Source: an uncultured Eubacteriales bacterium | Lineage (GTDB): Bacteria; Bacillota; Clostridia; Oscillospirales; Acutalibacteraceae | Reading direction: 5' to 3' | Length of the DNA stretch: 17,878 nt | Assembly (NCBI GenBank): GCA_900321665.1 | Contig: ONWY01000029.1 | Location: 1 to 17,878 of the forward strand | Shown: in pieces, positions 6,227 through 12,992 of the stretch | How the letters are laid out: each line of letters opens with the position of its first letter | How positions within the stretch are numbered: the stretch's first letter is position 1 | The notes under the pieces: generated by a model | Seen by the model: the letters and a program-made list of their open reading frames with translations, nothing else | Databases searched by the model: none | Told to the model about the DNA's origin: nothing | Position numbers and translations under genes: made by a program

Positions 6227-7293
6227 AAAAAGCAATCATTGCAATGAGCGGCGGTGTGGATTCCTCGGTCGCCGCTCTTTTGATGAAACAAAAAGGGTAT
6301 GAGTGTATCGGTGCCACGATGAAGCTCTACGCGGCAGACATGGATTCCTACAGCGAAAAAAGCTGTTGTGCGGCAGATGATGCAGCCGATGCGCGCAGTG
6401 TGGCATCGCGCTTAAATATGCCGTTTTATGTGTTTAATTTTACCGATGATTTTAAAAAAAAGGTCATCGAGCCGTTTATTACAAGCTACGAATGCGGCTA
6501 CACACCAAACCCTTGTATTGAATGTAATAAGTATTTAAAGTTTGATAAGCTCTTTTCAAAAATGTACGAGCTCGGCTTTGATTTTGTGGTCACGGGGCAT
6601 TATGCGCGCATTGAGCGAGATGCCCGCAGCGGCAGGTACCTGCTCAAAAAAGCCAAGGATTTGAGCAAAGACCAATCCTATGTGCTGTATAATCTTTCGC
6701 AAGAGCAATTAGCGCATATTTTATTTCCCTTAGGCGATATTGAGAAAACCGAGGCGCGCGCCTTGGCGGCAGAGCAAGGCTTTCTCAATGCCGATAAGCA
6801 CGAAAGCCAGGATATTTGCTTTGTGCCCGATGGCGATTATGTTTCATTTATTGAGCGCTATACAGGTAAAAGCTACCCATGCGGTGATTTTGTAAACCTG
6901 CAGGGGGAGGTACTCGGTGAGCACAAGGGCATCATTCGCTACACAGTCGGGCAGCGCAAGGGCTTAGGGCTTGCGCTACCGCGCCCGATGTATGTGTGCA
7001 AAAAGGATGTGCCGCAAAACAGGGTAGTGCTCTGCTACAAGGAGGATTTGGTTTGCAAGGAGGTTTACGCCGAAAATGTGAATTGGATATCCACCGAAGC
7101 ACCCGGCGAGCCGCTGCGCATTAAAGCAAGGCTTCGCTATAACCAAAAGGAGCAGCCTGCAACGGTCTATGCTATGGCTGAGAATAAGATTAAAGTGATA
7201 TTTGATGAGCCGGTTTCCACGCCTGCAGCCAAAGGGCAGGCGCTTGTGATGTATGATGGCGATATTGTTGTCGGCGGCGGCACTATTATTTGA
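6223..7293 (+). CDS. mnmA: tRNA-specific 2-thiouridylase MnmA
   Basis: 356 residues, typical length. Uses ATP and a sulfur relay to make 2-thiouridine at wobble U34 of Lys, Glu and Gln tRNAs. The PP-loop SGGVDSS at 9-15 binds ATP. TPNPCIECN holds C98 and the expected nucleophile C101. TGHYAR at 124-129 and SQDICF with the second catalytic cysteine C199 follow. A C-terminal beta-barrel completes the family layout. Starts within the stop codon of the preceding gene (ATGA) and ends at a strong terminator. No IscS-like cysteine desulfurase gene is adjacent in this window. Confidence 0.97.
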   Translation: MKKAIIAMSGGVDSSVAALLMKQKGYECIGATMKLYAADMDSYSEKSCCAADDAADARSVASRLNMPFYVFNFTDDFKKKVIEPFITSYECGYTPNPCIECNKYLKFDKLFSKMYELGFDFVVTGHYARIERDARSGRYLLKKAKDLSKDQSYVLYNLSQEQLAHILFPLGDIEKTEARALAAEQGFLNADKHESQDICFVPDGDYVSFIERYTGKSYPCGDFVNLQGEVLGEHKGIIRYTVGQRKGLGLALPRPMYVCKKDVPQNRVVLCYKEDLVCKEVYAENVNWISTEAPGEPLRIKARLRYNQKEQPATVYAMAENKIKVIFDEPVSTPAAKGQALVMYDGDIVVGGGTII

Positions 7294-7299
7294 TATTTT

Positions 7300-7338
7300 A
7301 AAACAAAAAACCACTCGGCTTCCGAGTGGTTTTGTTTT
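7300..7338. terminator. Bidirectional terminator between mnmA and the minus-strand gene at 7351
   Basis: A perfect 10-bp stem AACCACTCGG / CCGAGTGGTT (7309-7318 and 7322-7331) with loop CTT, extended by A-rich and T-rich flanks, so it can act in both directions. Confidence 0.9.
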
Positions 7339-7350
7339 AATGAATAGGGA

Positions 7351-8028
7351 TTAGAGCATATATAGCCCCGATTTGAGCCAGACAACCTCTGTCTCGCCAA
7401 CCTTTAAGTATTTATACACCGGTTCATCAAAGCTTTTGTATTCACCGACCTCATACATCGGCAGTGATACGGTTTTGATTTTGCCGATGCTGGAGTTGCA
7501 GACATACACGACATCGTCATAAACCGACAGGGTAACCGGTGAAGTGAAGGCTCCGGAGTCAATGTTGCCGATGCGGATGTGTGTTTTTAAGCTCGAAGCA
7601 TCGTATTGCACAATGGCATTTTCATCGGGCACGGTGCACCAAAAATAATTGCCGTTGGTAAAGGGGGAGCGCACATAGTTATCGTGGTAGGAAAATTGCC
7701 CGCTCCATGACAGCGCGCCCTCTTTGCTGAAAATGGCACAGTTGCCATCGGGCGTTAAGACAATCACGCGCTTGTCCGGCAATACAGCGGCATCGCACAG
7801 CACGCTGTTATTGAGTTTATCGGATATCGGTTCATAGGAAGGACCGAATTTATTGAGCAGGTACACACCCATTGTTACCGGCAAAAAGGAATTTTTGGTA
7901 AAATCAAAACAGCGATAAGCAAGCCTTGCTTCGCCGGATTCCAAGCTGACCATTTCCACAAATAAAACACCTGAGGAAAAGGATACTACATCTAATATTC
8001 TGCCATCTGAAATTAAATTCATACTCAT
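7351..8028 (-). CDS. Unrecognised protein, possible beta-propeller
   Basis: Function not recognised. 225 residues from the first ATG, 223 from the second (8022). No signal peptide, membrane helix or metal motif is visible. The sequence is rich in beta-strand-like stretches that alternate hydrophobic residues and recur about every 40 residues (for example RVIVLTPDGNCAIF, ENAIVQYDASS, DVVYVCNSSIGKIKTV), which suggests a WD40/NHL-like propeller; this is inference from pattern only. There is no Shine-Dalgarno before either ATG. A perfect consensus promoter abuts the first ATG and places the predicted transcription start at the second ATG, so the message is probably leaderless and the protein probably begins MNLISDGRILD. 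Monocistronic, convergent with mnmA and divergent from ftsK. Confidence 0.7.
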   Translation of the reverse strand: MSMNLISDGRILDVVSFSSGVLFVEMVSLESGEARLAYRCFDFTKNSFLPVTMGVYLLNKFGPSYEPISDKLNNSVLCDAAVLPDKRVIVLTPDGNCAIFSKEGALSWSGQFSYHDNYVRSPFTNGNYFWCTVPDENAIVQYDASSLKTHIRIGNIDSGAFTSPVTLSVYDDVVYVCNSSIGKIKTVSLPMYEVGEYKSFDEPVYKYLKVGETEVVWLKSGLYML

Positions 8029-8057
8029 ATTATAATTATATTTGATGATTTTGTCAA
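8029..8057 (-). promoter_or_regulatory. Perfect consensus promoter abutting the start codon (leaderless)
   Basis: On the minus strand: TTGACA (8057-8052), a 17-base spacer and TATAAT (8034-8029), followed directly by ATG at 8028. The +1 position, seven bases after the -10, falls on the A of the second ATG (8022). Confidence 0.8.
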
Positions 8058-8101
8058 ATCTCTGTCATATTTAGTGTGGCGGTAATAAATTTTTCAATAT
8101 A

Positions 8102-8130
8102 TTGCGTTTTTTTAGCGCGCGTGTTATAAT
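8102..8130 (+). promoter_or_regulatory. Promoter of ftsK
   Basis: TTGCGT (8102-8107), a 17-base spacer and TATAAT (8125-8130) preceded by TGT (extended -10). Transcription would start near 8137, and AGGTGG (8151-8156) precedes the ATG at 8160. Confidence 0.65.
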
Positions 8131-8159
8131 AAAAATATATTTTTATTTTAAGGTGGATT

Positions 8160-9569
8160 ATGGCTCAGAAAAAAAGTAACACAAACAAATATACTGCAAA
8201 AAAGCCTGCAAAAGCCGGCGCAAAAACGAAGGCGCTCGAGCAGGATGCATTCAAGCAAAAGAAGCAGCGCGATATTGCCTCCATTATTTTATTGGTGCTC
8301 GGCATTCTCACCCTGTTAATTGCCGCTATACCGGGCGAATCGGGTTGGCTGCATATTCACAATTTTGTCTTGGGTTTCTCCGGCTTTTGTGCCTTTATCA
8401 TTCCATTTTTGCTCATTTACCTTGCGATTATCATATCGATGGATAAATTCAGCAAATCCATCAAAGCCAAGTGCATTGAGGTGGCAGCCTTGCTGTTGTT
8501 CCTTTCGGCGACTATTTTCTTGTTCAGAAGCTACGACGGCAGCGGTTTTTCCGCTTTCGGCGACAATGTGAAGGATGCGTATTTTGAATACGATGCCTTT
8601 GGCGGCGGCTTGCTCGGTACCTTGCTCGGGTTTCCGCTTGGCGCTTTGTTAGGAAGTACAGGAGCTAAAATCATTGCCATCACCGCCACATTGACCGATT
8701 TAATGATTATTACCGGTACGACGGTTTCAAAGTTGACAAACTCCGCGCAAAAGGTGCATCAAAAGGCAAAGACCGATATCGAGGATATGAAGCAGCGCAA
8801 AGCCGAAAGGCGCGAGAGAGAAGCTGCCGAGCAGCAGGAACTTGATGAGCTTGCGTATGATGAAAATAAAATTTACCGCTCGCGCAAGCAGCCGGATTTG
8901 GAAATTTTTGACCCGCAGCCGGATGTGCTGACTGGGGAGCAGGCTGAAAAGCCGAAGAGGGTAGGCAAGCGCAGGAAAAAGGCGCCCGATGTCGATATCC
9001 CGGTGGATGAAGCTGTTGAGAGCACAGAGGAAGAAGCTGTCTCGCCTGAAGAGTTTGACTCCAAAATGCAGGCGATTATTGATGCCGAAACCAAGCGCAA
9101 CCGCCAAAACGAATTAGAAAGTAAAGAAAATATCTATAAAAAAGAGCAGGCAATCGATGAGCTTGACAAAGCAAAGGAAGCGGCAAGCGCTGCCGCGCAG
9201 GAAAACATCGGCTACAGATTGCCGCCTACGAACCTCCTTGCCGCGGTAAAAAAAGGCAAGAGCAACAGCGCAGCGCGCGAAATGCAGGAAAAAGCCGATG
9301 TGCTGATGGATACGCTTGAGAATTTCGGTGTGGATGCCGAGATTGTCGGCATTACCCATGGCCCTACCGTCACGCGCTATGATATTAAGCCTGCGGTGGG
9401 GGTAAGAATCAATAAAATCACCAACCTTTCCGCAGATATCGCGCTTAGCCTTGCCACAAGCAGCATTCGTATTGCACCGATTCCCAATAAAGCTGCCATC
9501 GGCATTGAAGTGCCCAATGAGCACAAGAATATGGTCGGCTTGCGTTCGCTCCTTGAAAGCGACACGTAG
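8160..9569 (+). CDS. ftsK: DNA translocase FtsK/SpoIIIE, N-terminal part (gene broken by a frameshift near 9566)
   Basis: 469 residues, ending prematurely at TAG 9567-9569. FtsK/SpoIIIE proteins anchor at the septum and pump DNA into daughter cells or the forespore. A basic start is followed by four membrane segments (about residues 38-190: SIILLVLGILTLLIAA, FCAFIIPFLLIYLAIII, IEVAALLLFLSATIFLF and a Gly-rich pair near 150-185). A highly charged linker (about 200-340) and the alpha domain, with YDIKPAVGVRI and IEVPNEHK, come next. The frame stops after LRSLLESDT, where the family continues for some 12 residues to an ALGxxI motif. The next frame continues with that motif, so sequence is missing. 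A 28-base loss would restore both frame and spacing. Real mutation or assembly error cannot be told apart here. Confidence 0.85.
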   Translation: MAQKKSNTNKYTAKKPAKAGAKTKALEQDAFKQKKQRDIASIILLVLGILTLLIAAIPGESGWLHIHNFVLGFSGFCAFIIPFLLIYLAIIISMDKFSKSIKAKCIEVAALLLFLSATIFLFRSYDGSGFSAFGDNVKDAYFEYDAFGGGLLGTLLGFPLGALLGSTGAKIIAITATLTDLMIITGTTVSKLTNSAQKVHQKAKTDIEDMKQRKAERREREAAEQQELDELAYDENKIYRSRKQPDLEIFDPQPDVLTGEQAEKPKRVGKRRKKAPDVDIPVDEAVESTEEEAVSPEEFDSKMQAIIDAETKRNRQNELESKENIYKKEQAIDELDKAKEAASAAAQENIGYRLPPTNLLAAVKKGKSNSAAREMQEKADVLMDTLENFGVDAEIVGITHGPTVTRYDIKPAVGVRINKITNLSADIALSLATSSIRIAPIPNKAAIGIEVPNEHKNMVGLRSLLESDT

Positions 9570-10696
9570 CCCTCGGTGAAAACATTGCGGGCGAGCCGCA
9601 GTTTGCCGACCTTTCCAAAATGCCGCACTTGTTGATTGCAGGCACCACCGGCTCCGGTAAATCGGTTTGCTTAAACTCGATGATAATGAGTATTCTTTAC
9701 AACGCAGCGCCGAGCGAAGTCCAATTTGTGATGATTGACCCAAAGGGTGTGGAATTGAGTGTTTACAACGGTATTCCGCATATGCCTACTCCGGTGGTAA
9801 AAAATCCGCACAAAGCGGCGGGGGCTCTCGCATGGGCGGTAAAGGAAATGATGAATCGCTATGCGCTCTTAGAGCAATATAAGGTCAGAGATATCAAATC
9901 CTATAACAAGATTGCGAAAAACGACCCCGAAATGCTGCCGATGACACAGTATGTTATTATTATCGATGAGCTTGCGGATTTGATGATGGTTTCTCCCGGC
10001 GAGGTAGAGGACAGCATCTGCCGCTTGGCACAGATGGCGAGAGCCGCCGGCATGCACTTGGTGATTGCAACACAAAGCCCGCGTGCCGATGTTATCACCG
10101 GTTTGATTAAAGCCAATATCCCGAGCCGTATCGCGTTAAGCGTTTCCAACGGTCTTGACAGCCGCATTATTTTAGACCAAAACGGCGCCGAAAAATTACT
10201 CGGTAACGGCGATATGCTTTTCAACCCCGTAGGTGCCAATAAACCGATGCGTATTCAAGGCTGCTTTGTCAGCGATGAGGAAATCGAGAAGGTGACCGAT
10301 TTTATCAAAAAGCAGGGCAGAGCCGAATACAACGAAGAGATAGAAAAGCAATTTGCCGAGCTTGCCACCAAGGAAAAGGGCAAGAAGGGTGCCGATATGG
10401 AGCCGCAGGGCGAAAATGAAAGCGACCCGATGATTGAAAAGGCAATCGAAGTTATCTTGGAATACCAGGCTGCTTCCACAAGCTTTATTCAAAGAAAGCT
10501 TTCTGTCGGCTACGCAAGAGGCGCCCGCATTATTGATGAAATCGAGAAAATGGGCATTATCGGTCCCTCCGAGGGCGCAAAGCCGCGCAAAATTTTAATC
10601 ACAAAAGAAGAGTGGCTTGAGCGCAATGCGATGAAGCCGAGCGACCAAATCTCATTTGCGGATGATAATGCAGACGATTCCGAGGAGTCATTATGA
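9566..10696 (+). CDS. ftsK: DNA translocase FtsK/SpoIIIE, C-terminal motor part (out of frame with the N-terminal part)
   Basis: Continuation of the gene at 8160 in another frame. It reads VALGENIAGE from 9566, and the first ATG is at 9620 (MPHLLIAG). There is no ribosome binding site near that ATG, so independent translation is unlikely. Numbered from ATG 9620: Walker A GTTGSGKS at 8-15, Walker B YVIIIDELAD at 111-120, and a RecA-like motor continuing through ATQSPRADVITGLIKANIP. The DNA-reading gamma winged-helix domain lies near 275-340 (TSFIQRKLSVGYARGA), followed by an acidic tail. All motor motifs are intact, as expected for a recent lesion or an assembly error. Its stop overlaps the next gene's start (ATGA at 10693-10696). 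Confidence 0.85.
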   Translation, partial: VALGENIAGEPQFADLSKMPHLLIAGTTGSGKSVCLNSMIMSILYNAAPSEVQFVMIDPKGVELSVYNGIPHMPTPVVKNPHKAAGALAWAVKEMMNRYALLEQYKVRDIKSYNKIAKNDPEMLPMTQYVIIIDELADLMMVSPGEVEDSICRLAQMARAAGMHLVIATQSPRADVITGLIKANIPSRIALSVSNGLDSRIILDQNGAEKLLGNGDMLFNPVGANKPMRIQGCFVSDEEIEKVTDFIKKQGRAEYNEEIEKQFAELATKEKGKKGADMEPQGENESDPMIEKAIEVILEYQAASTSFIQRKLSVGYARGARIIDEIEKMGIIGPSEGAKPRKILITKEEWLERNAMKPSDQISFADDNADDSEESL

Positions 10697-11631
10697 GTAA
10701 AAAACATGGCAGTAAAAAGGGCATTCTCGGTATTGTAATTACCATTGCGGTTTTGGTCATTTCCGCGATTTTCACCTTCGGGCAGAAAAACTTGTGGAAA
10801 AGTGCCATCAATCAAACCGACACCAAAACCGCTGCCGTTTCCTCGCTCCAAAGCAGCGAGGCTGCCACGCAGCCGCTGAGTGTGCACTATATTGATGTTG
10901 ACCAAGGCGACAGCACGCTCATTTGCTGCGGCGAGTACCATATTTTAATAGATTGCGCCAAGAAAGCGTATGAAGAAAATGTGTTTTCTTATTTGGATAT
11001 GATGGAGGTTGATTCTCTGGATTTGGTGATTGCCACCCATCCCGATGCCGACCACATCGGCGGTTTTGCGGATTTGGTGGGCAAAATCAAGCCGGCGCTA
11101 TATGTCTTGCCGCAAATTTCACCGAATATTAAGAAAACACAAACCGAATTAACACTACTCAATACCCTCAAAACGATGAAGGTGAAAACCGAATATGCAG
11201 TTAATGAAAAGGTGTTTACCTTCGGTGATATGCGCATTACGACCTACATCACACAAAGCGAGCAGAGCGATAAAAACGAGTATTCCGTAGTGGCAAAATT
11301 AGAGTATAAAAATGCATCGTACCTGTTTATGGGTGATGCCGGCAAAACGGTGGAAAATGAGTTTATGAAAGCGCAGTATCCTCTGCAGGCAGATGTGCTC
11401 AAAGCCGGGCACCACGGCTCGAGCAAATCGAGCAGTGCAAAGTTTGTGCGCTTTGTAGCGCCGCGCTACTGCATCTTTTCCTGCGGATTGGATAATGACT
11501 ACGGTCACCCGCATAGCGAGGTGTTGCAAATCATGAAAAAGCAAAAGGTAAGCTGCTACAGAACCGATGAAAGGGGCAGCATCATTATCGGCACCGACGG
11601 TGCGCGCTATTATTTTGCAACCGAGAGATAA
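10693..11631 (+). CDS. ComEC-like metallo-beta-lactamase-fold protein, membrane-anchored
   Basis: 312 residues. An N-terminal membrane helix (about 11-30) without a clear cleavage site suggests a domain anchored outside the membrane. A metallo-beta-lactamase fold follows: HYIDVDQGDS at 65-74, where relatives usually have DVGQGDS; the metal motif THPDADHIGG at 115-124 (H116, D118, D120, H121); FMGDAG with D215; GHHGS at 239-243; and GHPH at 271-274. This matches the C-terminal domain of competence protein ComEC, without its channel domain. Family members degrade nucleic acid or are of unknown substrate; the substrate here is unknown. Overlaps the ftsK stop (ATGA), so it depends on the ftsK message. 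The damaged upstream gene could reduce its translation. Confidence 0.85.
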   Translation: MSKKHGSKKGILGIVITIAVLVISAIFTFGQKNLWKSAINQTDTKTAAVSSLQSSEAATQPLSVHYIDVDQGDSTLICCGEYHILIDCAKKAYEENVFSYLDMMEVDSLDLVIATHPDADHIGGFADLVGKIKPALYVLPQISPNIKKTQTELTLLNTLKTMKVKTEYAVNEKVFTFGDMRITTYITQSEQSDKNEYSVVAKLEYKNASYLFMGDAGKTVENEFMKAQYPLQADVLKAGHHGSSKSSSAKFVRFVAPRYCIFSCGLDNDYGHPHSEVLQIMKKQKVSCYRTDERGSIIIGTDGARYYFATER

Positions 11632-11638
11632 AAAGCGC

Positions 11639-11666
11639 TTGCTTTTTTTGCGAAATATAGTATAAT
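11639..11666 (+). promoter_or_regulatory. Promoter of tRNA-Leu(TAG)
   Basis: TTGCTT (11639-11644), a 16-base spacer and TATAAT (11661-11666), located just after the stop of the preceding gene. Confidence 0.65.
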
Positions 11667-11688
11667 GTTTAGCGGTTACTCATCATAT

Positions 11689-11771
11689 GCGGGTATGGTG
11701 GAATTGGCAGACACGCAAGATTTAGGATCTTGTGGGCAACCGTGCAGGTTCAAGTCCTGTTACCCGCACCA
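11689..11771 (+). tRNA. tRNA-Leu (anticodon TAG)
   Basis: Acceptor GCGGGTA (11689-11695) pairs with TACCCGC (11761-11767), followed by A and an encoded CCA. The anticodon stem CAAGA/TCTTG has loop TTTAGGA, giving anticodon TAG. It has a long variable arm and the T-arm GGTTCAAGTCC. It reads CUA and other CUN codons. It is the third leucine isoacceptor in this window. Confidence 0.95.
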
Positions 11772-11772
11772 A

Positions 11773-11818
11773 AAACGGGCCGGCTCAACATATGCTTGAG
11801 GCAGCCCGTTTTTATTTT
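11773..11818 (+). terminator. Terminator after tRNA-Leu(TAG)
   Basis: AAAACGGGC and GCCCGTTTT form the outer stem, with CTCAA/TTGAG inside and two mismatches between, followed by TTTTATTTTA. Confidence 0.8.
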
Positions 11819-11866
11819 AGAAATATGGCTTGATTGAATCAAAAATGCTGAATGAAAGGAGCAAAA

Positions 11867-12236
11867 ATGCCTGTTCACAACATCAATCCCATTTATGATG
11901 CACAGTCTGAAATATTAATATTAGGCTCTTTTCCTTCTGTTAAATCCAGGGAAGGGCAGTTCTTTTATGACCACCCGCAAAACCGCTTTTGGAAGGTCTT
12001 AGCGGCAGTATTGGGCACTTCCGTTCCGCAAAGCCACGCTGAAAAGAGCGCTTTTTTGCGCGCGCACCATATTGCTTTATGGGATGTGCTTATTTCGGTA
12101 TTATGATACCTACACTTTTCCGAAGACGGGGATGGAAGCGGTGAAGCTGCCCTCCACAAGCCCTGCCAATGCTGCCTTTTCACTCGAAAAGCTCTGCACC
12201 GAGTGGCAGGCTATTCTTCGCTTTCTGACTCCTTAG
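11867..12236 (+). pseudogene. Uracil/hypoxanthine-DNA glycosylase family protein, broken by an internal deletion
   Basis: Two pieces of one gene in different frames. The N-terminal piece starts at ATG 11867, chosen because AAAGGAG (11855-11861) lies five bases before it. It reads MPVHNINPIYD, ILILGSFPSVKSREGQFFYD, HPQNRFWKVLAAVLG and IALWDVLIS, and stops at 12106. The C-terminal piece resumes at 12102 in another frame: YDTYTFPKTGMEAVKLPSTSP, ending at TAG 12234-12236. The family (about 160 residues, removes deaminated bases from DNA) has roughly 45 residues between DVxxS and this C-terminal region, including a GSSDSSI-type segment, and these are absent. The encoded protein would lack much of its core. 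The end overlaps sigK by 26 bases, tail to tail. Assembly error remains possible. Confidence 0.8.
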
Positions 12237-12927
12237 AGGTCGGTTTTACCTTGAATTTCTTTTGCAAGTCCTCGATAACCTTCTTTTCAATACGCGATAC
12301 ATAGCTGCGAGAGATGCCTAAGCGCTTTGCAATTTGCTTTTGTGTCAGCGGTTCGCCGCCATCTAAACCAAAGCGCCTGATGATGATTTCTTTTTCTCTT
12401 TTATCCTTCATTTGGGCAATGTAGCGGTGCAATTGCTTACTTTTCATTTTTAAATCGATTTCATCGGCAATGGTATCTTCTTCGGCAATAATATCCATAT
12501 AGGTCAGCGGATTTCCTTCGTTATCCATCTCAATCGGCTCATTCATATATACATTTTGAGCCGTTTTTTTATTGACTCTGAAGTGCATCAGGATTTCATT
12601 TTGAATACACTTGGCAAGGTAAGTGCTCAGTTTGGTTTTTTTATCACTTTTGTAAGAATCCACACCTTTAATCAATCCGATGGTACCGATGGAAATTAAC
12701 TCTTCCGGCTCTCCGGTTTTTGAATAATACTTTTTGGTGATGTGCGATACCAACCTCAAATTGTGCTCAATGAGCTTTTTCCTTGCCTGCATATCACCGG
12801 CTTCGAGCTGCCGGATGAGCTGTTCCTCCTCGGCTTTAGAGAGCTGCTTGGGGAATAAATAGCTGTCTCTGACATTAAGTGCAAAAAAATAAATGCCGGA
12901 TAGTACGCTAATGAGTAGCTTGAGCAA
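12211..12927 (-). CDS. sigK: RNA polymerase sporulation sigma factor SigK (pro-sigma-K)
   Basis: 238 residues. Late mother-cell sigma factor for spore coat and cortex genes, made as an inactive membrane-bound precursor. Residues 1-20 form the hydrophobic pro-sequence (LISVLSGIYFFALNV), which is removed by SpoIVFB in known systems. Region 2 reads IEHNLRLVSHITKKYY and LISIGTIGLIKGVDSY (77-92). Region 4 has RRFGLDGG and the helix-turn-helix QKQIAKRLGISRSYVSRIE (196-214). The gene is continuous, with no skin-type insertion. The start is TTG 12927 with a strong AGGGGGTGA at 12940-12932; no in-frame ATG is better placed. A sigma-E-like promoter lies upstream. Confidence 0.93.
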   Translation of the reverse strand: MLKLLISVLSGIYFFALNVRDSYLFPKQLSKAEEEQLIRQLEAGDMQARKKLIEHNLRLVSHITKKYYSKTGEPEELISIGTIGLIKGVDSYKSDKKTKLSTYLAKCIQNEILMHFRVNKKTAQNVYMNEPIEMDNEGNPLTYMDIIAEEDTIADEIDLKMKSKQLHRYIAQMKDKREKEIIIRRFGLDGGEPLTQKQIAKRLGISRSYVSRIEKKVIEDLQKKFKVKPTSKESESEE

Positions 12928-12949
12928 AATTTCACCCCCTTTATGCTTA

Positions 12950-12977
12950 ATTATATTTGAACTGTAGGGGAATATAT
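12950..12977 (-). promoter_or_regulatory. Possible sigma-E-type promoter of sigK
   Basis: On the minus strand: ATATATT (12977-12971), a 13-base spacer and AATATAAT (12957-12950), which matches 6 of 8 bases of the sigma-E -10 CATACAAT. In known spore formers sigK is switched on by sigma-E. It overlaps the plus-strand promoter at 12957-12985. Confidence 0.4.
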
Positions 12978-12985
12978 GATAAAAT
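12957..12985 (+). promoter_or_regulatory. Promoter of the EamA transporter, start codon at or next to +1
   Basis: TTGAAC (12957-12962), a 17-base spacer and TAAAAT (12980-12985) preceded by TGA (extended -10). The ATG at 12993 is eight bases after the -10 end, so the message is leaderless or has a one-base leader. Confidence 0.7.
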
Positions 12986-12992
12986 TATTTGT

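Noticed and set aside
8035..8040. First TATAAT upstream of the minus-strand gene at 7351
   Set aside because: It lies only 11 bases from TTGACA; the second TATAAT has the correct 17-base spacing.
9555..9575. Programmed ribosomal frameshift in ftsK
   Set aside because: No slippery heptamer or obvious downstream stimulator, and about nine family residues are missing, which a frameshift would not explain.
12957..12992. TTG start giving a 313-residue EamA protein
   Set aside because: That TTG is the -35 box; transcription would start after it.
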